NCBI RefSeq assembly: GCF_947495665.1 | Contig: NZ_CANLZV010000010.1 | Location: 95,992 to 159,991 of the forward strand | Direction: 5' to 3' | From: an uncultured Sunxiuqinia sp. | GTDB taxonomy: Bacteria > Bacteroidota > Bacteroidia > Bacteroidales > Prolixibacteraceae | Length of the DNA stretch: 64,000 nt | Shown here: in pieces, positions 27,230 to 36,737 of the stretch | Layout: every line of letters begins with the position of its first letter | Position numbering within the stretch: the stretch's first letter is position 1 | Position numbers and translations under genes: made by a program | Notes under the pieces: generated by a model | Told to the model about the DNA's origin: nothing | Databases searched by the model: none | The model's input: only the letters and a program-made list of their open reading frames with translations

Positions 27230-30200
27230 TTAAAAATTAAGTTTCAAATTAAAACCAACATAGCGTATAGATGGAGAATTGATATTCTCAACGCCGACAT
27301 CAGGATCTGAAAATTTAAAATCGCGGGTCCACATCAATAGATTTTGCCCCACTACTCCAATTGATGCCTGCTTCAAATTCAACTTTTCATAAAAAGTTGG
27401 TGGCAAAGCGTAACTAATGGCAATATTTCGCAACTTAACAAAGGTTTTATCCAGTAAATTTTGAGTCCGAACAGTTCCAATATAAGGATTTGTACGTGTC
27501 ATATATGTCTCATAAGAAACCACTTTATCGTTTGGTTCATATACCCGATCATCCCGAATAATATTGCCATCGGCATCCCATTCGGCACTTCCTGAGACCA
27601 CTTTAACTCCCTCTCCAATAAATGTTTTATTTCCATTGACCACCTCCTCATAACGATAATCATTATCACTATCAATGTGAGAACCTGAGTTCCACATGGC
27701 CTGATCAATTTGTGCATGAGCTAATCCTCCTACTTTTCCGTCAACACTTATATCAAGTGTCAAATTCTTGTACGAAACTTGCGTGCTCAAACCAAACATC
27801 CAGTCAGGAGCAGTATATCCTTGCAAACTTTCATATTGGTTAATTAATGGCATCCCATCATTTCCATGAATAATATTGCCATTAGGATCTCTTTGGTAGT
27901 CATAAACACTTAACCAATCCCAACGTTTACCTTTTGCAACCCAACCTTTTTGCGTCGAATAAACCGGATCGATATTCGCGTAATAATAACGATCTCTTGC
28001 CCAGTTAAATGTCGCCTTCCAGTTTAGCTCTTTGCTTTTGATGATATCGCCGGACAAAATTACCTCGAACCCTTTACGCTCCTGTTCTTCTTCAATATTA
28101 ATAAGAGTATTGTAATAGCCTGTCGTCGAACTAATTCTTGCAGAACGAGAATTATTATAGTTGAGCTTATTATAGTAGGTTACATCTAATCGCAACCGAT
28201 TATTTAAGAAATGAGCAGCTGTTCCAATTTCATAGGAACGAGAAGTGGCTGGCGAAATAATCGCATCTTTTATCGAAGTTGGGGCGTAAGCTGCCGTCAT
28301 GTTATTCCACACATCGGTACTGATGTTGAAAACCTTATTAATGGCATAAATACTCATGTCTTGCTTAGTCATTGTCCATGAGCCCCTAAGTTTCCAAAAA
28401 TCAAAAAACTCAGGCATCGTAATGAATTCTGACAGAACCAAACTTGATGCCACTGAAGGATAAAAATACGAACGGGTTGATTCCGGCAAAGTTGAAGACC
28501 AGTCATTACGCCCGGTAACATCTAAGAAAACAGCACTTTTCCAAGAGGCAGAAAATTTTCCGTAGAATGAATTAACTTGCTTTTGTGAATACCATTTGCT
28601 GGTTTGGGCTGGATCCACAGAAGCATTCAAAGAATAATAACCGGGAACAATAATACCACCTTCCGTATTTGAACTCAGTCCATCATTCTTTAGGTAATAA
28701 ATAGATCCGCCCAGCAAGCCATTAACATTAAAATCATTAAAGGTATAATCCCCCATTAGTATCAGATCGTTATTAATGCTGAAGTTATTATTTCTGGAAA
28801 CACTATAGTATCCTTTTCGACCACCCCAACCAGCTGTCGCGCCGATAGGCGTCTTATATTCCGATTTACTAACGCCCATATCCATACCTGATCGAAGCGT
28901 CGCAGTCAGCCATGGCGCAATATCATAGGAAGTATTGATAAACCCATTAACTATATCATAATCATTGCCCGATGTAATTTCATGAGCTATGTAGTATGGG
29001 TTTTCGTACCAGGAGCGATCCATCCAGTTTGATAACTCGTCTTTTTTGTACCAATAATCCTTATAATCACGAATATCAAAATCGACACCCGACCAGATTA
29101 ATAAATTGTACAAGTAGCCATTGCCTCCATAGCCGGTACCTCCTTTATTCGGATAAAACCGTTTATTATAGGTCAATCCGGCATCTGATTTAAACTTTCC
29201 AAATTTCATATCCCCACCTACAGAATATGTAATTTTATTAAGCTTTTCATTGGGCCATTGTCCCTTGTTATAAACGTGAGTTAAAGAAGTACGAAAACTT
29301 CCATATTTTCCCTTTTGTGTGACACTCACATTAGTATTGACAATGGAACTAAACTCCTGGAAATTTTTCAGGTTATTTTTTCCTTTAGCCACCAAGGGCT
29401 GTGTTTCCCATTCATAAGTAAATGGATTGTATTGTACCGCTTCACGACCAATATCCATTTTATCTCCCCATACATAACTACCTGCAAGGTATTTACCTCC
29501 CTGCCCGGTACTGTATGATGTTTGAACTTCCGGTTTACGCAAATAACCGGCATTAATCATGGTACTACTATTGATCTCGACCTGAAGACCTTCTTCCTTG
29601 CCACGCTTAGTCACAATCATGATCGCACCACTTCCTCCACGCGCACCATAAAGAGCAGAAGCTGTTGCTCCCTTCAAAACATCGATCGATTCAATGTCAT
29701 CGGCAGCAATATCTCTTAATGAAAGGTTGTTATATGGAACTCCATCTACAACCAATAAAGGAGATTCTCCGCGCAATGAAATGGTAGGAGCACTATTGAA
29801 TTCAGTACTATTAGCAACGTTTAAACCGGCAATTTTTCCCGTTAAACTAGTGGCAAAGTCAACACCTTTTACCTTGCTAACATTATCGCCCGAAACTTTT
29901 TGAACAGCATAACCTAAAGCTTTGGTTTCTTTTTTTATTCCCAGTGCCGTTACAACCACTTCATCGATGCCTATCTCGCTGGAACTTAACGTCACATCAA
30001 CAGCACCATTCGAATCACCAATATTCACCTCCTTGGTCGTCATTCCAACAAACGAGAATACAAGCACAGCATCAGGATTAACCTCAAGAGTATACCGTCC
30101 CTCAAAATCAGTAATGGTACCATTTACAGTACCTTTCTCAAGAACAGTTACTCCAGGCAGAGACTCTCCTGAATCCTCTGATACAATACCAGTTACAACT

Positions 30201-30604
30201 ATTTTAAGAGACTGATATTTCGTTTCCGGAGTAGCTTTTGCTTTTTTGGTAATATAGATTTGCCTTCCTGATATCACATAAGCATTCTCTGAATTTTTAA
30301 ACAACTCATCGAGAATAGTCGTTATCTCTTGCTGATCGAATTGAGCCTCAACTTCCCGATTAAGATCCAGAGCATTATCTTGATAGATAAAAACAAACTC
30401 TGTTTTCTGACTGATTTCTTTTAACACACTTTTTATCGTCTTCCCTGCGGCATTGACGGATATTGTTACCGTTTGCGAATAACTGTTTTCGCCGTAACCT
30501 AATTGTAACCCTAAAATAAGGCAGACCATTAACAATTTCATTCTGCGAATATTATTCCTTAATAGTGACCGCTTATTTAAGCCATTTGCATCTATTTTAA
30601 TCAT
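27230..30604 (-). CDS. SusC/RagA TonB-dependent outer-membrane transporter with STN domain
   Basis: 1124 residues. Signal peptide about 22-44 (ending ENSYSQ); an alternative start at Met22 is possible. STN secretin-like domain at about 50-118 (KTIKSVLKEISQKTEFVFIY), which passes ligand occupancy to a FecR anti-sigma. A carboxypeptidase-regulatory-like domain follows (about 135-210: VSEDSGESLPGVTVLEKGT), then the plug (VVVTALGIKKETKALGYAVQ; SIDVLKGATASALYGARGG) and a 22-strand barrel with a closing aromatic strand. The STN domain indicates regulation by the fecR and ECF sigma genes of this locus. The phosphodiesterase suggests a phospho-containing ligand; identity unknown. Confidence 0.96.
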   Translation of the reverse strand: MIKIDANGLNKRSLLRNNIRRMKLLMVCLILGLQLGYGENSYSQTVTISVNAAGKTIKSVLKEISQKTEFVFIYQDNALDLNREVEAQFDQQEITTILDELFKNSENAYVISGRQIYITKKAKATPETKYQSLKIVVTGIVSEDSGESLPGVTVLEKGTVNGTITDFEGRYTLEVNPDAVLVFSFVGMTTKEVNIGDSNGAVDVTLSSSEIGIDEVVVTALGIKKETKALGYAVQKVSGDNVSKVKGVDFATSLTGKIAGLNVANSTEFNSAPTISLRGESPLLVVDGVPYNNLSLRDIAADDIESIDVLKGATASALYGARGGSGAIMIVTKRGKEEGLQVEINSSTMINAGYLRKPEVQTSYSTGQGGKYLAGSYVWGDKMDIGREAVQYNPFTYEWETQPLVAKGKNNLKNFQEFSSIVNTNVSVTQKGKYGSFRTSLTHVYNKGQWPNEKLNKITYSVGGDMKFGKFKSDAGLTYNKRFYPNKGGTGYGGNGYLYNLLIWSGVDFDIRDYKDYWYKKDELSNWMDRSWYENPYYIAHEITSGNDYDIVNGFINTSYDIAPWLTATLRSGMDMGVSKSEYKTPIGATAGWGGRKGYYSVSRNNNFSINNDLILMGDYTFNDFNVNGLLGGSIYYLKNDGLSSNTEGGIIVPGYYSLNASVDPAQTSKWYSQKQVNSFYGKFSASWKSAVFLDVTGRNDWSSTLPESTRSYFYPSVASSLVLSEFITMPEFFDFWKLRGSWTMTKQDMSIYAINKVFNISTDVWNNMTAAYAPTSIKDAIISPATSRSYEIGTAAHFLNNRLRLDVTYYNKLNYNNSRSARISSTTGYYNTLINIEEEQERKGFEVILSGDIIKSKELNWKATFNWARDRYYYANIDPVYSTQKGWVAKGKRWDWLSVYDYQRDPNGNIIHGNDGMPLINQYESLQGYTAPDWMFGLSTQVSYKNLTLDISVDGKVGGLAHAQIDQAMWNSGSHIDSDNDYRYEEVVNGNKTFIGEGVKVVSGSAEWDADGNIIRDDRVYEPNDKVVSYETYMTRTNPYIGTVRTQNLLDKTFVKLRNIAISYALPPTFYEKLNLKQASIGVVGQNLLMWTRDFKFSDPDVGVENINSPSIRYVGFNLKLNF

Positions 30605-30652
30605 ATATTTGTGTAAGTAATAGATTTTAAAATTTACATTTTGAATCTCATT

Positions 30653-30687
30653 AAAAGCCGGACGATAATACCAGTATCGACCGGCTT
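30653..30687 (-). terminator. Hairpin between fecR and susC
   Basis: On the minus strand AAGCCGG-T-CGATA pairs with TATCG-T-CCGGCTT around a 7-base loop, followed by TTAATG. It probably ends the fecR transcript so that susC is expressed separately. The T-tract is short, so partial read-through is possible. Confidence 0.6.
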
Positions 30688-30797
30688 ATTTGTTTTTTAT
30701 TCTTTCTGTCTTGTCATTTCCTCATAGGCAATTCGTTTTTATTCATTTAGATTTTAGGTTCGTGTTTGTAATTTTCTATATCCTTTTATTTAAAAAG

Positions 30798-31874
30798 TCA
30801 ATGCTTTTCAATTTTATATATTCCATTCTGATCCTTCGAATAAGTGAAAGCAACAATATGCTGCAAGCCGGAAAGTACTTCATCAAAATTGTCTTTAAGA
30901 GCCAGCTGTCCTGAAATGATTTCATCCAACGATTGATCTACCTCTAACGAAACACCAAAATAAATTTGAAGCGTTTTCACCACCTCAGAAAAAGGCCTGG
31001 AGTTCAAAACCATTATTCCTTTGGTCCAACTGGTATAGTCCTCAGCATTTACTGAAATCGTTTCATCCAATACCCCTTTTTCATCAATTCGGACGAGTTG
31101 ATTTGGGCTCATAATCCTCTTCTGCCGTCCAACTCCCTTGATCTCAACGCTTCCATGAGCAAGAACGACTGTGGCAAATTCTAATTCATCGTAAGTACAA
31201 ACATTAAACGAAGTTCCTAACACTTCAATCTCAAACTGGGCAGGAGTTTCAACAATAAAAGGCTTTTCAGTATTTCTAGCTACTTCCAGATAAGCCTCTC
31301 CATCAACAAAAATTTTCCGCTTAACTCCTTTAAATTCTTTTGGAAAAATAACTCGTGTACCCGCATTGATCCAGATTTTTGTGCTATCCGATAACGTTAA
31401 CATGGTACGTTTTCCACCGGGGACAATGATTTGATTATATTTTTCTTCCATCCCCTTTGACGAGCTCTGGGTTGCTATTGCCTTGCTATTTACCGTGATC
31501 TTTCCTTTTTCAGAGAAATTGACAACCGCCGTATCCTTATCAATTCGAATTTCATTGCTATCAGAAACCATAAGAATGATATCTGAAGCTTGCTTTGGGA
31601 TGGAAACCTCTGAAAAAACCATGTTTAGCTTCGTATCATCTTCAAACCGGCTTGCAGGTTCAATCCACACCATTAGCCCCACGAAAACAGCTGCTGCAGT
31701 AGTTAAGGAGGCATAAATTCGTGCCCGCCTCTGGCGCCTTTTAAAAGCTGCTGTTAGAATTATTTTATTCCACAAGTGCTTTTTCTCATCAATGTCCGTA
31801 GTCGCTTCTTGCTTTTTCATAAAGTCAACAATCTCATCAAATAAAGCCAAGGTATTTTTTTTCTTACTGGTCAT
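30798..31874 (-). CDS. FecR-family anti-sigma factor
   Basis: 358 residues: cytoplasmic sigma-binding N-terminus (1-55, EIVDFMKKQEATTDIDEK), one transmembrane helix (about 57-73, LTTAAAVFVGLMVWI), periplasmic FecR domain (about 140-235: RTMLTLSDSTKIWINAGTR, FVDGEAYLEVARNTEKPF, VLGTSFNVCTY) and a C-terminal DUF4974/STN-receiving domain (about 280-350, RPFSEVVKTLQIYFGVSLEV). It senses the STN domain of SusC and controls the ECF sigma. It is first of the minus-strand cluster, 193 bases upstream of susC. Confidence 0.95.
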   Translation of the reverse strand: MTSKKKNTLALFDEIVDFMKKQEATTDIDEKKHLWNKIILTAAFKRRQRRARIYASLTTAAAVFVGLMVWIEPASRFEDDTKLNMVFSEVSIPKQASDIILMVSDSNEIRIDKDTAVVNFSEKGKITVNSKAIATQSSSKGMEEKYNQIIVPGGKRTMLTLSDSTKIWINAGTRVIFPKEFKGVKRKIFVDGEAYLEVARNTEKPFIVETPAQFEIEVLGTSFNVCTYDELEFATVVLAHGSVEIKGVGRQKRIMSPNQLVRIDEKGVLDETISVNAEDYTSWTKGIMVLNSRPFSEVVKTLQIYFGVSLEVDQSLDEIISGQLALKDNFDEVLSGLQHIVAFTYSKDQNGIYKIEKH

Positions 31875-32192
31875 ACTTACTCATTCGTTTCTGTTAATAC
31901 CTTGTCAATAGAAAAACCTACTCATGTTTCTGGGAAAATTTTAAACCTTTTTCTTTCTCATGGATCAACAGACGACAACGAAGACACAGAACAACCTCAG
32001 CTACAACTCCTATGAGATGATGCAACGCAACAAAAAAAAGAATGCTTGTCGACAAACAGGCATCCCAAGTTATTTCACAAAGTTTTTTATCAATCAAACT
32101 GAATTTAAAGACAATCAAATACTCCTACTATTCCCCTCTATGATTAATCCGCTAAATTTTATACCTGACGAAATTCTTCTAATGAAATTTTG
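31875..32192. other. Non-coding spacer between fecR and tRNA-Cys
   Basis: About 320 bases, A/T-rich. Only weak short frames occur and none has a family match, signal or upstream element. The fecR promoter should lie near 31880-31960, but no TAnnTTTG is found on the minus strand there; an ECF-type promoter would look different. Confidence 0.6.
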
Positions 32193-32224
32193 TTGTGCAT
32201 AAGTGGAAAATTTTATTACATTTG
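32193..32224 (+). promoter_or_regulatory. Promoter of tRNA-Cys
   Basis: TTG at 32193-32195 (within TTTTGTTG), a 21-base spacer, then TACATTTG at 32217-32224, fitting TAnnTTTG. The expected start is about 12 bases before the tRNA. Confidence 0.7.
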
Positions 32225-32241
32225 CAGTCCGATTACGAAAT

Positions 32242-32315
32242 GGTCTCTTGGCCGAGTGGCTAGGCAGCGGTCTGCAAAACCGCGTACGGCGGTTCGAATC
32301 CGCCAGAGACCTCCA
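32242..32315 (+). tRNA. tRNA-Cys (anticodon GCA), CCA encoded
   Basis: 71 nt plus CCA. The acceptor GGTCTCT pairs with AGAGACC and the discriminator is T. The anticodon arm is GCGGT-CTGCAAA-ACCGC with GCA; the T arm is GGCGG-TTCGAAT-CCGCC. The 3' CCA (32313-32315) is in the DNA. The single-gene unit runs from its own promoter to a terminator that begins two bases after the CCA. Confidence 0.97.
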
Positions 32316-32316
32316 T

Positions 32317-32353
32317 AAAAAAGAGGCTATCCTTATTGGATAGCCTCTTTTTT
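32317..32353 (+). terminator. Terminator of tRNA-Cys
   Basis: GAGGCTATCC-TTATT-GGATAGCCTC, a perfect 10-bp stem extended by six A-T pairs and ending in six T. Confidence 0.95.
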
Positions 32354-32456
32354 GCTATTGCAGTTTCCTCTGCCAAGTCCTTTCTCCCAAAGTCCTTATT
32401 TCTGCAGAAATATTTTTTCTAAACTAATCTGGTCCCACTACCCCTGAGCTCACTCC

Positions 32457-33203
32457 TTATATCCCATCCTGAATAAATTGCTTGAGTACAGCCGGATACG
32501 TGTCACCTTCGGTTGTTCCCTCTCCGTCCAGAAACACGCCAAAGGTGATAGAGTCGCCAAAGCAAACAATCTTCAAACCAGCTAAATCAGTAAACGATTC
32601 CTTCAGTTGCTCATAAATCAGCCACGCCAGCAAGCGGTTGCCTTTGGGCGTTAGGTGAACGCCATCTCTCCGTCCACTGTTCTTTTCATTAAGAATGATA
32701 TCATCCTGATCATGACAGGGAATCCCGACCTGCTGAAGGTGTGAGAATAAATCAACAAAGGGCAATTCCTTTTCCCGACAAATGACCTGCAAAGTGTCTC
32801 TGCACAAAGCCAGTAGCTGCATGGGAGGCTGGGGAAAACGCGAAGCATCATGCCGTTCAAACAGATACACCGTGTCCACCGTTGGCGGACTCACCAAAAC
32901 CACCTGAACATCATGCTGCAACAAACGATCAGTCAACTGATCCATATTGCGATAATAGTCAGCCACCGAAACCATTTTTTTCGTATTCAGCAGATCGTTG
33001 GTCCCCACCAAAATAACGACCAGGTCCGGCTGATAACTTAACACGTCAGCGTCTACCCGATTCAAAAGATCAGCAGAACTGTTTCCGGCAATTCCCCGGT
33101 TTTGAACATCAGCCAACTCTTGCGCCTGAGCGGCAGTCAAGCCTAGGAGCAACATGCAAGTACTCCAAAATAAACGGATTCCCAATTGTCGATTTACCCT
33201 CAT
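32457..33203 (-). CDS. Secreted SGNH hydrolase with circularly permuted block order
   Basis: 248 residues with a signal peptide (1-28, GLTAAQAQ). The SGNH blocks are all present but in rotated order: block II NRGIAGNSS (residues 35-43), block III VGTND (66-70), block V DGVH (180-183), and block I, the nucleophile block FGDSIT (Ser218), at the C-terminus followed by the helix DTYPAVLKQFIQDGI. Normally GDS leads the protein. Joining the C-terminal end (QDGI) to the mature N-terminus (ELADVQNRG) restores a standard SGNH domain. All four catalytic blocks keep their residues, so an active esterase or lipase is likely. Last gene of the sugar operon, 9 bases after the MFS gene. Confidence 0.88.
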   Translation of the reverse strand: MRVNRQLGIRLFWSTCMLLLGLTAAQAQELADVQNRGIAGNSSADLLNRVDADVLSYQPDLVVILVGTNDLLNTKKMVSVADYYRNMDQLTDRLLQHDVQVVLVSPPTVDTVYLFERHDASRFPQPPMQLLALCRDTLQVICREKELPFVDLFSHLQQVGIPCHDQDDIILNEKNSGRRDGVHLTPKGNRLLAWLIYEQLKESFTDLAGLKIVCFGDSITFGVFLDGEGTTEGDTYPAVLKQFIQDGI

Positions 33204-33212
33204 CCTTACTCT

Positions 33213-34622
33213 TTATTTCCAAAACCGCTCAATTTCTTCAAGGCTTTTCCCTTTGGTTTCAGGAATAAGCTTGTAGAAGAAGATGGTGCCCGCCAAACAG
33301 AATGCTGCAAAGGTGAAAAAGCCAGCTCCCATGCCAACATTTGCCACATACCAAGGGAAAAGGAAGGCTGCTGCAAAGTTGGTTCCCCAGTTGGCAAAGG
33401 TGGCCAACGACATGGCTCGTCCTCGAATATGGGTCGGGTAAATTTCGCCAATAATCACCCAAATAACGGCGTTGATCGAAATCGCCAAACTACCGATGTA
33501 AATACAAAGCAAGACCACAGTCCAAATGCCCGATGCAATGTTGGTAACAAACAAGGTTCCGATGGCACACAACGAAAAGAAAACCGCTGTCATACCACCA
33601 ATGAGCAAAGGCCGACGTCCCCAGCTATCAATTTTTGTCAGTGCAATAACCGTAAAAATCAAGTTAATAATTCCAATCAGCACTTGAAACTGAACGGCAT
33701 TATCCAAAGCAAAACCAGCTCCTTCAAGGATGGTCGGGCCATAGTAAATCACAATATTCACCCCGGTGAACTGACCAAACACCGAAAGTCCAATACCTAC
33801 TGCCAGCGCACGCCGCATTCCGGGCTTTAACAGCTCCCGGATTCCAACATCCTTTTTCTTATCCTCTTTTTTAGGGTGAAGAAGTTTTTCGTCCAATTCG
33901 CCATTAATCCGTTTTAACAGAGCCACACCTTTTTCAACAAAGCCTTTATCAATCAACCAACGGGGACTTTCAGGCACTAAAAACAACAACGCAATAAACA
34001 GTCCACATGGAATCATTTCTGCCGCAAACATTCCCCGCCAAATCTCAGTATTAAACACTTTTTGCAAGATTCCGTGTGTGAAAATATTGTCAGGAGAAGC
34101 AGCATAGCGCAACAACGCCCAGTTTGAAAAATAAGCCAGCAAAATCCCCAGTACGATGGACAACTGATACAAAGCCACCAAGCGTCCGCGTATTTTTGCG
34201 GGGGCAAACTCGGAAATATACATTGGAGAAAGCACAGAAGCCATTCCAACGCCCAGTCCTCCTACCAAACGAGCAACAATTAATAACGTAAAACTTGGCG
34301 GTACGGAGGAGAAAAAAGCTGACATAAAAAAGAGAAAGGCAGCCAAAATCAAAATCGGTTTTCGCCCGTAACGATCACTCAGCGTTCCGGCAATAAAAGC
34401 ACCAACAATGGCTCCGATCAATGCGGAGCTTCCGAACCAACCGACCATCAATTTCGACAATCCAAACTGAGTTTCTACCATGCCGAAGGTTCCCGATATA
34501 ACAGCAGTATCAAAACCAAATAAAACGCCACCAAGAGATGCAACAAAGCAAGTTAAGCCGAGCAAAATATTCCTCTTACGTCCTTCTGGTACTGATGATT
34601 CCTTCAATTTTACCTTATTCAT
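33213..34622 (-). CDS. Sugar porter family MFS transporter (XylE-like)
   Basis: 469 residues with 12 predicted transmembrane helices. Sugar-porter signatures: GGVLFGFDTAVISGT in TM1, DRYGRKPILI after TM2, PMYISEFAPAKIRGRLVALY, PESPRWLIDKG before the central loop, DSWGRRPLLI after TM8, and PETKGKSLEEIERFW at the end. It imports a monosaccharide with a proton across the inner membrane. The substrate cannot be fixed; neighbours suggest a sugar released by the operon's enzymes. Confidence 0.95.
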   Translation of the reverse strand: MNKVKLKESSVPEGRKRNILLGLTCFVASLGGVLFGFDTAVISGTFGMVETQFGLSKLMVGWFGSSALIGAIVGAFIAGTLSDRYGRKPILILAAFLFFMSAFFSSVPPSFTLLIVARLVGGLGVGMASVLSPMYISEFAPAKIRGRLVALYQLSIVLGILLAYFSNWALLRYAASPDNIFTHGILQKVFNTEIWRGMFAAEMIPCGLFIALLFLVPESPRWLIDKGFVEKGVALLKRINGELDEKLLHPKKEDKKKDVGIRELLKPGMRRALAVGIGLSVFGQFTGVNIVIYYGPTILEGAGFALDNAVQFQVLIGIINLIFTVIALTKIDSWGRRPLLIGGMTAVFFSLCAIGTLFVTNIASGIWTVVLLCIYIGSLAISINAVIWVIIGEIYPTHIRGRAMSLATFANWGTNFAAAFLFPWYVANVGMGAGFFTFAAFCLAGTIFFYKLIPETKGKSLEEIERFWK

Positions 34623-34675
34623 TTTCGTTTAGATTTATTCTTTAGTTACGTTAATTTCTGACTCTTAAAATAAAC

Positions 34676-35683
34676 TCATTTAAACACATAAGTTCCTTCC
34701 CAAAAAACCGACTCCCCTTTCTTTAGTATCAGTTTTTTCCCATTTACCAGGTTGAAGTATGATTTCCCGTAATCCGCAGAAAAAGCCCGCGGCGCAACAT
34801 CTGCTAAATAGTCAAATGTGCCGAGACCTTTTTCGGTATTCAAAATAAGTTCTAATTCATATTCCCCCTGTTCTCCACTCAGAATGATTCGATTGACTGC
34901 GTCATTTTTCAGACATGAGTTGTTGGTTCGTACCGGCTCTGTATTCATGATCTCCGTTGGAGAGGCATAACTCACCGAATCAAAAACAGCGAAGTTCTGA
35001 CTTTGCATTCCATAATAACGGTGAATCACCACATCGTTTAGCGCGATAATGGTTACACGAACCTCGATTGAACAGTTAGGCAAAAGCTGATAATTGACAG
35101 ACTCCTGAAGCAAGTAGCTGGCTGTTCCAGAATAATCATACCCTTCTATTAAATTCACAACATTCAAACTTACCAGCTCACTCATTCCTGAGAAGCCGGA
35201 ACTCTTTGGCTCGCCATCAACCGTCACAGCTACACGCTTCGTCATGGCTGTTGGCTCGCCAGTCCCGTCTCCATTCGAACCGTGCCAGCCACCTGTAAAT
35301 TGTTTGGGCAAATCGCTGGTGGCATTCTCCAACAAACTTACCTGATACGGGCCAACCCAATCTGTCACCGACGGAAATTCAAGCGTAGGCAGCTTTTCTT
35401 CAGATATTACAGACGAGGTATCATAAGCAAGCTTTCCTAGGGCAAAAATTTGATTAACACCACAAGGAAAAAACGCTACCTCCAACTGTTTATCCGGAAG
35501 CTGTAATTCACAGCTCAAATGACCTTCAGAATAAACCACATTGAATTTGTCGGGTTGCTCCTGAGAACTATTTCGCTGCCCACAAGCAAACAACCCGACA
35601 ATCAGCCCAATCATCCAAAAGCCTTGCTGCTTCTGCTGCCAAAGCCGACGACAAAAAGTAACGTTTATTCCAAAATGAGTCAC
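34676..35683 (-). CDS. Lipoprotein of unknown function
   Basis: 335 residues. An N-terminal hydrophobic stretch (FWMIGLIVGLFACGQ) has a lipobox Cys at about 34; Met24 is an alternative start. The rest is beta-rich without a motif I recognise (FSVTDWVGPYQ-like segments, GGWHGSNGDGTGEPT near 130, ending KKGESVFWEGTYVFK), resembling the beta-sandwich folds of glycan-active enzymes. It lies 10 bases after the DUF4434 gene and 53 before the MFS gene, so it is probably part of the same catabolic operon. Confidence 0.8.
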   Translation of the reverse strand: MTHFGINVTFCRRLWQQKQQGFWMIGLIVGLFACGQRNSSQEQPDKFNVVYSEGHLSCELQLPDKQLEVAFFPCGVNQIFALGKLAYDTSSVISEEKLPTLEFPSVTDWVGPYQVSLLENATSDLPKQFTGGWHGSNGDGTGEPTAMTKRVAVTVDGEPKSSGFSGMSELVSLNVVNLIEGYDYSGTASYLLQESVNYQLLPNCSIEVRVTIIALNDVVIHRYYGMQSQNFAVFDSVSYASPTEIMNTEPVRTNNSCLKNDAVNRIILSGEQGEYELELILNTEKGLGTFDYLADVAPRAFSADYGKSYFNLVNGKKLILKKGESVFWEGTYVFK

Positions 35684-35693
35684 GCTATCCGGT

Positions 35694-36737
35694 TTATTTT
35701 ATCGCTTTATGCTCGCGCAATTGCGTATATAATTTTGTTGAATCCGGATGCCCGGCAAAGGCTTCTGATCCTGGCTTGTTCATCATTCCGATGTACTGGT
35801 AAATCAAAATCTTTTCGACATAAGGAGACACAGCTTCCAGTTGCTGAATTACGCGTTCAGCAGGAGCTGGCAAAAGGGCACTCTGGTAGACTTTCCCTTC
35901 AAAACGGAATACCTCAACATCGGCCCAAAGACGTGATTTAGCGGCTTTTTTATGCATCTTGTATAAATTCTCGAAGAAGCCGGCACTTTCCTCGACCTGA
36001 GTCTTCTCTACTCCAATTTCATCCTGGTAAGCGATAAAATCGACATCCAGTTGTTCCAACTGGCGTACGTATTGATCATCAGCCTTCACATTGCGCGTTC
36101 CGTACGGAGCAATCAAGGTTTTTGCTTTAGGCATCAACCGGGCTGCCTCCGCCGAAGATTCATTCACATAATTGATAAAGAAGTCGTCGTAATGCCCGTA
36201 AATACCGGTTTCATTCGGATAATACCATCCGTAAAAACTTTTGTGATGACCATACTTTTCGGCCAGTTCATTCATCGCTTTCAAGCGCAATTTATTCACC
36301 TCCCGATCCTGCATCAACATGGCTGGCTTGGTCCATTCGCCAAAGAATCCATTGCTCACAAAAAAGCGGATCCCATATTTATCGGCAGCAGTCAGCACGA
36401 CTTCCAGCGGATCTTCACAGCCCATTTCATGCTTTGGCAGCAATGAAGTTGGATAAAAGCTTTTGCCGTAAATAGCCACATCCAGCAAAACCAAGTAGCG
36501 CATGCCGGCATCGGCAATCTCTTTTACTTTAGCATCCCACTGCTCAGCCGTAAATTTTTCCAAAGTCGGATTCCAGTACTTCCCTTCGGCAGCACTGTGG
36601 TGCTGAAATTCAAACCACGAACCAACAATGGGTTTAATGTTTGATTTTTTACGAGCTGCAGCCTGCAGCTCATTCATAAAAAAAGGGCCCGCCATTGCAG
36701 CAGCACCCATCGACAATAAAAAATTCTTTCTATTCAT
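35694..36737 (-). CDS. Exported DUF4434-like TIM-barrel protein (putative glycosidase)
   Basis: 347 residues with a signal peptide (1-27). The body resembles DUF4434: KPIVGSWFEFQH at the first strand, DAGMRYLVLLDVAIYGKSF, FVSNGFFGEWTKP and GWYYPNETGIYGHYDDFF, with Trp/Tyr and acidic residues as in GH5/GH42-like barrels. Candidate catalytic Glu residues are in YPNETG and AYQDEIGV. No biochemical activity is known to me for this group. Its start overlaps the DUF4855 gene end by 8 bases. Confidence 0.78.
   Translation of the reverse strand: MNRKNFLLSMGAAAMAGPFFMNELQAAARKKSNIKPIVGSWFEFQHHSAAEGKYWNPTLEKFTAEQWDAKVKEIADAGMRYLVLLDVAIYGKSFYPTSLLPKHEMGCEDPLEVVLTAADKYGIRFFVSNGFFGEWTKPAMLMQDREVNKLRLKAMNELAEKYGHHKSFYGWYYPNETGIYGHYDDFFINYVNESSAEAARLMPKAKTLIAPYGTRNVKADDQYVRQLEQLDVDFIAYQDEIGVEKTQVEESAGFFENLYKMHKKAAKSRLWADVEVFRFEGKVYQSALLPAPAERVIQQLEAVSPYVEKILIYQYIGMMNKPGSEAFAGHPDSTKLYTQLREHKAIK

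Noticed and set aside
31960..32202. 80-residue plus-strand frame before tRNA-Cys
   Set aside because: It overlaps the tRNA promoter, has no domain or signal, and has unprotein-like composition.
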